From Panicum virgatum (Eukaryota > Streptophyta > Magnoliopsida > Poales > Poaceae), in assembly GCF_016808335.1 (NCBI RefSeq), contig NC_053150.1:42559607-42623606 (forward strand): a stretch of DNA of 64,000 nt, in the 5' to 3' direction. A program made the translations under genes and the position numbers. Positions 55,599 through 64,000 of the stretch are shown piece by piece; within the stretch, counting starts at the first letter, position 1, and each line of letters opens with the position of its first letter. The notes under the pieces were generated by a model. That model had not been told where the DNA came from, searched no databases, and saw only the letters and a list, made by a program, of their open reading frames with translations.

Positions 55599-58500
55599 AT
55601 CCCCCCATGCATGCTTAAACCTTGCCCGTCCTCAAGTAACTCCAAGAGCTTTGCTTAATAAGGAAATTAGCGTTGCCCTTCAATGTCCTCCATGCACTTA
55701 GTCATACATGACAAGACACAATGCTCTCTCAAGTATTTAGCATTTAAAGTTCAAGTTGTGACCGGCCACTTTACATTATGTAAGATAGACTAGCAATAAA
55801 GAACAAGCCACAATAAGAAATAAATGCAATGCTCTCAAATTTAAGTGAACTTCAAACCTTTACCTTGTTCCATCGTGAAGAGTTTTTTTTTAGAAGATGC
55901 ATATCAAACAAAAGTGAGGTTCTCTTGCAAAAGTTCATAGAAACACTCATCTCATCAAGTCACTCAAGCCTATACTAGTTTGTCTTCAACCTATTCTACT
56001 CAAATATGAAAGTGTAAGGCATATGTGGAGCTTGGTAGGTAAAAAACAATCCTAGCAAAACATTATACTTGAAATATTGTCAAACTAAGAGAGAGATCTA
56101 TTGGAATTACCGAGACTAGTCAAAAATATCATGGAAAATAATGTCGGAGAGGGAAAGAGATGGAACTCACACTTTTTAGATAAGTGGACATGTGCAAATG
56201 GCAAATGGGTGATCACGAGACACAAATGAAGTTCTCGTTATCGGATTGCACATGGTTGGAAGATTTGAGTATGGATTTCTCTTCAAGGTACATGGGAATT
56301 GAATGAAGTAGAAAGAACTAAGGAGCATTTTATTCTCTTTTTTTCTTTTCCTTCTTTTTCTCTTTTTTTATTTTTTAACACTCCTTGTGAGCATGTGGCA
56401 TACCTTCTTTGGGCATGCATCTTTTATTATATATTTTTTTCTTTTTGCTCCTTAGAACTTTCACAACATGATACTTACTCGGCGGAAGTCGTAGATATGC
56501 GATGACTCCTCCCCCCATGCTTAAACGATGCTTGTCCTCGAGCATAAAAGAGAGGAAAAATATGACCGCCGACGTAAGTATAAAATCTATTTTCTATCTA
56601 GAATTTATTCCATACTCAAATTGGGTAGTGGTCAAGGAGGTAATCACAAAAAAGATATTTAGGTTTTTGGGTGGATGCCCAGCAGAGTTTGTGAAATTTC
56701 CAATGTGAAAACTCACAATGCATGGACAAAAGGGCTAGCATAAAAATGTTACACAAAGGGATGAGCGGCTTCTTAGTCTCGTACCATAGAAATCAATCAT
56801 AATCCAACTCATCAAAATACAAGTTTGCAATTAATCTAAAGGTTTCATCATGAAAGAACATGCATGTATGTGGCTTTGGTAGGTAGAACTTTGCAAGAGA
56901 TTCACAAATGTAGATAGCGTAGGAATTAATTTTCAATAAAACAATACAAGGTATAAGGTCATCGGTAAACTTAAATAAAAGAGCAATGATATGTATGTGG
57001 GTCTAAAATTAGTCATTTAACCTCCACAAATGAAAGAGCCGGTATTTAATATTTATTTCTATTTAATTGAGAGCAAATAGTCAAGTCATATATAACATGG
57101 TGTAAGTAAGACTAGGCGGCAACTTTCATCATTTTTCCATAAGCAAAAGTATATAAAGATATCATCGTGGTGAGCACAATGTGATGGTGATCCTTTATTT
57201 ATTCAAAACAAAAACAAAACTAGGTTGTCCTCCTAGAAGACATGTTATTGGTTGAGAGATATACAAAGGTTTCTATCCTATGGTTGAAGGCATACATATA
57301 TATAAGCATATAGAAAGATATGAACAAGAGAAGTTTGAGGAAGAGCTACCTTTCGATGCTTGTAGTGTAGCGCGGCCTCCCCATGCTTAAGCATTGTGCT
57401 TAGCATGGAAGAAGAATTATGAGCATCTTGTGGTGTTCACCTTTGTTGCCTCGTTCTTCCTTCAACTTCTTCTTGTTGTCATTATGCCTTGGTCCAAATC
57501 GTTCCTTTCTTCGTCATTGCCTCCTTCAACTTTTGTTGTCCACAATGCTGCCTCATCTTCCACGAATTTTTCTTCTTTATCCAAATCAGAACATGTACTG
57601 AGTCATTGCTCCATTGAAAAGTGCACAATTTTTCCTTTCCAACGAGTCATCATTCACCCAAAACGGATTCCGAACAAGAGAGTTATGCCCTTTTTACTTC
57701 GGCGCTGCAATCTGTACGAATTTCAGAACGTATGTCGCCCAAAGTTTTTGCCATATCTCCTTGTACGGGTCTTCAAATTTGTTGATCTTGGATGCGTTGG
57801 AACGGGAATTTGATGGATCCTTTGAATATCAACTTTTTGCTTATTGTACAGCTCTGAATATGTGCTCAAACTGATGAAAACAGCAGCGTCCTTCTCGGGT
57901 TTCGACGATGTTGACGATTGAGGTTGCAATTCTTTTGGTCTTGAACTCATGGGAGTGCTCTGTCATGCCTGCAAAACATTTTAAGCACACACTACCCCCG
58001 GGGTGACGATCAGGAGTAGAAACAATTGCCAACAAACCAAGCATCCTAGGATCCCAACGTGTGGCATAGCTAGCTTAGCAAAAGAAAAATAAAAACCTAG
58101 TGAGTGTATGTGTGTGCAAGTGTAAATACAAATGAAATGAAGGGATATAAACAAAGACAATGTTTACACCTAGTTCTAAACACCATGTTTACAACTAGGT
58201 TGCCGAATTTCTCCGTAGCCATAAAGACTTATTTAACCAAGGTCAAAACATCATGTCTATCCCACGATCAATAGGCTTTTATAGCACAAGAAAATAAAGC
58301 GCATTGCAAAGCTTATAAACCATCCTAATGCAACATGAAAACAAAATGGATATCTAGCATGGTTAAAGGAGCTTAAAGATGAAGGTCCGCAAGCAAGTTT
58401 AAACACCACGTTTACACAAGATTGCTAAAGAAAAATGCTAATGAACATTAACATGGATAAGAGAGCATTCATCGTTAAGTGAAGCAACCAAGCCAACTAA

Positions 58501-61085
58501 ATGAGGATGAGGACAATGAGGTGGATGCAAAATGCAAATGCAAAGTTAGCAAAAACAAGGGTTAGCTAGGTTGAAAGGACAGGTTCAAGGGTGTCTTATA
58601 TTTTGGCTTTAAAACAAGAGTTTTGAAGAGAGAGGTTTAGGTATAGAAATTCTATCTAAGGTGGTTTTGAAAACAAATGAGAAACAAAAGTAAGATTTTT
58701 GGAAAAAAAACAAAACATATGGTTTTAGGTTGGCTATGGGTAGGTGGTTTTTGATGGTATAAGGAGGCTAGTCAAAGTTTTTAGTTAGAATAGAGGTAGG
58801 AATAAATAATCCTACCTCTATTGGCTCTCTTTTTTTATGATAGGGTTGGATGGGAAGGCTTAGGAAACAAAGGTTTTCACAAAAGGGTTATAAGATGCAA
58901 CATTCAATGCAATGCAAGGTGGAGAACAATATGAACAATGATATGCACATGAGGTGGGTGAACAAATATGATGGAACAAAATGATATGACATGATAAGGT
59001 GGTGGTCCTAAAACAAGACAAAAGTTAGCCTAAGATAACTAGCCACAAGTTTAGAACCAAAGGGTGGTGCCATGCTTCATAAATCTCTCTAAAAGACACA
59101 AATAAAAAAGACTCAAAACACTATTAGGCACAGAAAAAGGTCTATAAGTTTTCCAAGATCAAATAACAAAGTGCTCTCTCAATAATATTTAGAACAAACA
59201 ACATGATGTTGTGGTTTTAGTTAGAGCAATGGTACAATGTTACTCGATGTTCCGTTTAAAGAGCACAATATAGACCGTCATAATGATATAGATAGAATAA
59301 AAGATCGGGTTGCCGCCCGCAAAGCAAATCATTTAAAGTCATAGAGCTCGACTTTCTCACATATCTTCTCATTGTTGCGAAGCCATGGTCTTTCGTGCAA
59401 GAATCCGAAGTGTCCATGCAGCTTGATGTCGCCTCTTGTAATCCATCGTGGTTTGCTTGCAACATCTTCATTTATCAAAGGTACACCGCTTGTGTCTTTA
59501 TTTGTCGACATTCTTGGGGTCTTTGTTTTGTTCTTCTCCTCTGAATTTGATCATGTACGCTTGATGAAACCATTGCCCAAGCTCCTCCTCATAGTCGTCA
59601 TCGTTATCTCCTCTATCTTGCTCCCATTATGTTGCTCCTGCCATGGATTTTCCCCTGAATACAGAATAGAACATATACCAAAATATATCTCTATTAAAAA
59701 GTTTATGAAATTACCTTTCCAACAAGTGGTCATTCGCTTTAAACGGAGTCCAAACGAGAGAGTTATGACCGTTTTACTTTAGCGCTGCGTGCTGTCCAGA
59801 AAATTTCAGAGTGCACGACCTTCGATGTTTTGGCCATAACTTCTTGTAGGAAACTTCGATTGACTTCATTCTTGATTCGTTGCAACCTTAACTTCATGGG
59901 GCTTTTGAATATCCAAAAATATACTGCAATTTTCTTCTGAGGTCGAGCATAATATTGATGATAACAATGACTTCTTACGAATCGATCTGAAGATGTCGAT
60001 GATCTTGATCTTGTGGACTTCGGAGCGTCTTGTTGTGCATCCTTGGGTTCAAGGTCATCACCATTGATTCACCAGCGAGTAGCATGGCTCTAATGGTCTG
60101 TCTCCATGGTTCTTGCTTTGCCTAAGGTGTCGGGATTGAAGGAGGTTCCCGTGCTTCGTGTCGATGATCAGAGCGGTTTCTTTCTTTGATTGCACTCGAC
60201 TAGAAGCTTCTTGAGTATCCCATGGAGAAGATGGGTGGCATCATGGTTCCTCTAATCTTGTTTCCTCCAGCGTTGGTCAACTTCAAATCATCAACTTTTG
60301 TGCACAAGGTCCTCCAAACATCTTGCGACATCGTCATCACATTCTCCATTGTTGCTGCCTCTTCTTTGTTGAATTCCTTGATCATCCTGCATAGAAAATG
60401 TACCAAAATTCTACTCCATGGAAAGCCTTATGAAATTACCTTTTCAACGAGTGGTCATTGATCCCAAATGGACTCCGGATGAAGAACTTATGGTCGTTTT
60501 ACTCCGGCACTACGCTCTGTCCCGAGACATTTCAGAACGCGCAGCGTTGAAAGATTTTACCATAACTCTTCACACCGATCTCCAAAATTCACGATTCTTG
60601 ATGCGTTGGAAAGAAGACTTGATGGAGATTTACAATATACAATTTTCTCTCATGGTACTTCTCTGTTCATGGACGAAAATCTCATCACAACAGCAGCACT
60701 TTGGAGATGATGATGATCCGATCGCACGATTTTTTTTTTTTTGCATACTTCACATCTATTGCTTGAACAAACAAATCTCCAAGAAAAATTAGTCTTCAAA
60801 ATTAATTGACACAGTGGCATACCTTTGTTTACCATCTTTCACTTTAAAGCGGATCTAGGGTTGTTGATATTCGGATGTTGAGAACCCCTAGATCGCCTTG
60901 TTGGAGCGGATAGTGGATCAAAGCCCGATTTTAGTGTCTTTTTTTCTTCTTCACCTGCTTTTAAGGACACAAACAAGAAAATAAGTGTATATGCAATAAT
61001 AAAATTAGAGTTAGTACGAAAGGTTAGATAATAAAATTAGGGTTAGTACGAAAGGTTAGATAGATCTCCCTAGGGTTCGTGTTGC
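55599..61085 (-). other. Internal region of element G, non-coding, with diverged internal repeats
   Basis: Only short frames are present. Three segments at about 57580-57860, 59670-59940 and 60400-60660 are diverged copies of one module (GAAATTACCTTTCCAAC, GTGGTCATTCG, GAGAGTTATG, CGTTTTACTT, ATTTCAGA, GATTCGTTG-type pieces in the same order). Polypurine-type sequences (minus strand GAGGACAAGCATCGTTTAAG before GGGGGG) occur at 55601, 56506 and, weaker, 57374. The rest is AT-rich. Confidence 0.8.
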
Positions 61086-61106
61086 CGATCCCCGGCAACG
61101 GCGCCA
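61086..61106 (-). other. Primer binding site of element G, exact tRNA-Asp match
   Basis: The plus strand (CGATCCCCGGCAACGGCG plus CCA) equals the last 21 nt of plant tRNA-Asp including CCA, as I remember that tRNA. On the element strand this is a perfect primer site, 8 nt from the LTR. It is too short to be a tRNA gene. Confidence 0.9.
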
Positions 61107-61114
61107 GAAAAGCT

Positions 61115-61684
61115 TGTTGACGGCCCTTAGACGCGTCAATTGTGAACCGCAATATCTCCTAGCTCCATATTCCAAATCATGCATTCCATAGGTCCAAATC
61201 GAAGTCTCGACGATGCCGACAACTTTGGTATTCAACATTTTGTCATTTAAGGCCGTTTAGATCTCCGAATCTGCACCGAACATCATGCTGTCCTGGGCTG
61301 CGCGAATGTCTCCGAGTTTGACTCGATCTCGTGGATAACTTTCCAAATCTTCTATTCCTTCATGCTTAAGTCTCCCGAGTCCAAGGTTCATTGAATGTGG
61401 ACACCTAGGACCATGAGTTGGGCTATGAAAGCCCACTTGTCCCATTAGTAGGTCGGTTGGGCTTCCTCCATTGGGCTTGATTCCTTCGGGCTCCTAGTTG
61501 GTTTTGGGCTTTGGACATAAATGCTCCTAATTGGGCTGTTTTCCTGCAAATACACAATATACTCCAAAACACAACACACATGCGAAAACGGGGTTATTTC
61601 AAGTGCCAGGTGGCGGGTTAGTATAAGAATTAGTCCAAAATCTCCACCTAAATGTCACTAAAAGTGTGTAGCTGAGCGCCAACA
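61115..61684 (-). repeat. 5' LTR of element G with a 1120-bp internal deletion
   Basis: 570 bp. It equals the left LTR except that everything from 53955 to 55074 of that copy is missing. The junction GTGAACCGCAATATCTCC lies at a GCAA shared by both breakpoints. The deletion removed the TATA box. Confidence 0.93.
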
Positions 61685-62041
61685 CACAGCATTAGGGGTA
61701 GTCATTCATCAAGCAAAGAGAACCGAAATCTATGTACAAGATAGATTGATATCACAAAGTATGTCGGCGATTACAAACCAAGTTTACCTTACAACCCCAT
61801 GGACAAACGAAAGCTTTCACCCCATAAAACTAGTCATGGCGACGGAGTTCATGGTGTAGAAGTCAATAGCGAAGGATGAGACCCGCTGTCGTTCGTATTG
61901 CTCTTGAGTTGTCCTTCAACGACGGGTGTTCAATCTCTTCCGGGGGCTCCCCCTCTAATGACGGCGGCTCTCTGTCTTTTGTAGGCGTCTCTGGTCCGTC
62001 GTTTCGATAGGACGCCGCCTAGGGTTGTCGAGGGCAACGCG

Positions 62042-63235
62042 TGTTGGAAATATGCCCTAGAGGCAATCATATTTCCTTGTATTCATGGTTAATAAAGTGT
62101 ACCTTGAATATTCCTGGATGACAACTTGTATTGATTAATGCTTATGTGAAGTATTTGTGAAACTCTATACTTGTATGAATATTCTAAAATATTCCTAGTC
62201 GGAGTTCATGTGAGGACACACATGAATATTAGACTAGCACATGTATTAGTTGATTGACTACGTTTCACAAGTCATGGACATGGGGATGTCAAACTAATAA
62301 TGTGGGCTCATGTGAGACATGAGACTGAACTGACCCAACACGAGATGATGACTTCTCATTACACAATATGTACGCTGTGTCCTAGGACATGAGATCGTCG
62401 TATGTACTCAAGATGTGAACCGACTTACTTAGGAGCCATCAAACACTGCACCGTAACAGGGTAGTCATAAAGGTGGCTTTCGGGTCTGTCAAGAAGCATG
62501 CTGTGAGACATAGTCGGTCAAGATGGGATTTGCCCCTCTCTACAAGAGAGAGATATCTCTGGGCCCCTCAAGTGATTCGGATCAGGAAATGTATGGCCAT
62601 GCTGGGGTTAAGAGTTAACCAAGTATTCCGAATCACAGGATCGAGAAAGAGTGGTCGGCTTTAAACTAGACCAAATATCGTGAGGCAAAAGGAACAGCAT
62701 GTATATGATATTGTGGCGGCTCATCTGATATGATCTTAATGTGCATATAGGAGTTGACATGTCTTGCTAGAGGCCACTGTCTACTATTGGACCGAGTAAG
62801 AGTACTCGGGCCATGTATATTCGCATTTGAGCCCATAGGGTCACACACTTCAGGGAAAGAAGCCTGATAAGGATGAGATACGAATTAGACTGGGCTTAGG
62901 TGCTCTAATGGGCCTTTTCGGCCCAAAAAGGGGGCGCCTAAGGTGGGGCCCAAGGCAGCCCACCTAAGGGCTATATAAACAGTGGGAGGGGGGCGCCTAA
63001 AAACTCTAGCCCTTTTACAATTCTCGGTACTGTTCATGTGAACAGTAACGCCTCTGTGAACAGTTGCCACATCACGCTACAGTGCCTCCCCTCCTTCACG
63101 CCCAAGCCCTAGGTCGCCTTTGCGGACCTAGCAGTCCGGATCGCGACGCTTCTTCCCGTACGTCTGGATACCTTGGAGGTGCCACATCTGCTGCACAAGG
63201 ACGAGCCGCACGAGAGGAGGTTCTCGCAACTGCAT
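62042..63235 (+). mobile_element. Angela/BARE-like copia LTR
   Basis: TGTTGGAAATATGCCCTAGA and GGCAATCATATTTCC are the well-known opening of Angela/BARE/WIS LTRs of grasses. TATATAAA at 62972 and a GTACGTCTGGATACCTTGGA segment (63158) fit the same LTR. The right end is not clear: the host LTR resumes near GCCGGCTAGTGG (63236) and no 5-bp duplication of ACGCG is found. It is probably a solo LTR with a damaged 3' end. Confidence 0.75.
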
Positions 63236-63526
63236 TGCCGGCTAGTGGGCCCTGGGCCGACCGGCCTGGGCTTCTTCTGGCCCGGCTCGGCTTCGTCTTC
63301 CACGTGTTGATTCTCCTCTTCGTTCCTCAGCCGTGTCCTATTGTGACTCCGCATCAAAACTCCTCCGAAAATGCCTTATTTCCTGCAAAATTACAATATG
63401 CTCCAAAATACAAGACACAATCGAAAACGGGGTTATTTCGGGTGCCAAGTGGCGGGTTAGTACATGAATGTTTCCGAAATCAGCGCTAAAACACCACTTA
63501 AAGTGTGTAGCTAAGGAGCGCCAACA

Positions 63527-64000
63527 ACCCCCCCCCCCATGCTTAGCTTTTGCTCGTCCTCGAGCCAATCAAATTATCAAGTGAATTCCGAAGGGTTGAT
63601 CAAGGTATCTTACATTACAAAATTTACTCATATAAGCAAGTCTAAGTTAATTCCTTCAAGCAAAATTCAGTGGAGCAGCAAAGATAATCTTAAAATGGGT
63701 GTTCAAGGGTTCATCAAAATAAAATCACTTCCACAACTGATACCCTTCGCTAGAAGTCTTGAAAATTATCGACACTCGCTTTCTTGCCTTCCTTGGAGGT
63801 TTTTTTTTCTTTCTTTTCTTTCATAAAGACAAAGCTTCCTACAACAAAAGTTAGACCAAGATCCTTGTACAAGTTCTCTCAAAAGGGCTCTCAATATAAA
63901 GTGGCTATCCTACCAAATTTTTCTTGCAAATTCTCACTTTTCTCAACAAGTCTCTCAAAGATTTGGTGTAGCTATAGGTGAGGCTTAGCAAAACAAATAC
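63527..64000 (-). mobile_element. X-family element, 3' internal region, continues past the window
   Basis: On the minus strand it ends GCTCGAGGACGAGCAAAAGC followed by a G-run and the LTR, the same ending as in element D (35843-35878). Frames here are short. The rest of this element lies to the right of the window. Confidence 0.8.

Larger units (their letters stand above)
53917..61684 (-). mobile_element. Element G, complete 7.8-kb non-coding retrotransposon (LARD-like), minus strand
   Basis: The exact duplication CACAG flanks it (53912-53916 and 61685-61689). The LTRs are 53917-55598 (3') and 61115-61684 (5', internally deleted). A tRNA-Asp primer site adjoins the right LTR and a polypurine tract (GGGGGG on the minus strand, 55601-55606) the left. 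The 5.5-kb interior has no frame resembling gag, protease, polymerase or ORF1. LTR tips resemble family X, so it is probably a relative that lost all genes. Confidence 0.92.
53553..63526 (-). mobile_element. X-family 3' LTR, split by two insertions
   Basis: Pieces lie at 53553-53916, 61690-62041 and about 63236-63526. The first starts TGTTGACGGCCCTTAGACG and matches 39365-39720 (GAACCGCAAGCGCACGG, CCTTAGAGTATTCCCCAAGG). The second continues it (TTACAACCCCATG, then TTTCACCCCAT). The last (GGGTGCCAAGTGGCGGGTTA to AGCGCCAACA) matches 44485-44584. A run of 11 C follows at 63528, the polypurine tract of a minus-strand element, so this is its 3' LTR. Its 5' end lies beyond the window. Confidence 0.85.

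Noticed and set aside
61086..61106. Possible tRNA-Asp gene fragment
   Set aside because: Only the 3' 21 nt including CCA are present, at the exact spacing of a primer binding site next to an LTR; plant tRNA genes do not encode CCA.

Overview
The window looks like repeat-dense intergenic DNA of a grass nuclear genome, most likely a panicoid. That attribution is an inference from the style of the retrotransposons: very large Ty3/gypsy elements primed by tRNA-Asp, SIRE-like copia LTRs, an Angela/BARE-like copia LTR, 3-4 kb Del/Tekay-like LTRs, and small MITEs. No bacterial, organellar or viral genes are seen. About 85 percent of the window can be resolved into nested LTR elements whose ends are proved by target-site duplications (TSDs).

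Layout. 1-3121 is the tail of one family-A element, one LTR, and the head of another A element sharing that LTR. 3122-4164 is a truncated SIRE-like LTR. 4165-12278 is the only island without LTR elements. It holds a minus-strand plant gene remnant (about 8157-11370), broken by an 891-bp hAT-like element, and a Mutator-like foldback element (11735-12188). 12466-23581 is a complete family-A element (TSD CAAGT) sitting in a SIRE-like LTR; it has itself taken a SIRE-like solo LTR in gag (TSD AAAGG) and a tiny MITE in the protease. 24005-53375 is a second family-A element, stretched by a complete family-D element (27854-37476, TSD ACAAT), an X-family solo LTR (39365-44584, TSD CCCAC) that hosts a Del/Tekay-like LTR (TSD TATAT), and a SIRE-like LTR (45320-50338) that hosts another Del/Tekay-like LTR (TSD TTGGG). 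53553-64000 is the 3' part of a minus-strand X-family element. Its LTR hosts a coding-free element G (53917-61684, TSD CACAG) and an Angela-like copia LTR (62042 to about 63235).

How the parts work together. Families A and D share one plan: a 1.5-1.6 kb LTR whose tip folds back on itself, a tRNA-Asp primer site, gag with a CCHC knuckle, an aspartic protease (two in tandem in A, one in D), a spacer with its own TATA box and splice signals, an Athila ORF1-like protein in the env position, a second polypurine tract right after that ORF, and the normal polypurine tract and LTR. No reverse transcriptase, RNase H or integrase reading frame is present anywhere. These would be non-autonomous Athila-lineage elements that still encode structural, protease and extra proteins and must borrow a polymerase and integrase from elsewhere. 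Most reading frames are decaying; the best preserved are gag, protease and ORF1 of element D.

Limits: family names rest on recognisable motifs and remembered consensus features, not on database searches. Divergences were judged by eye.
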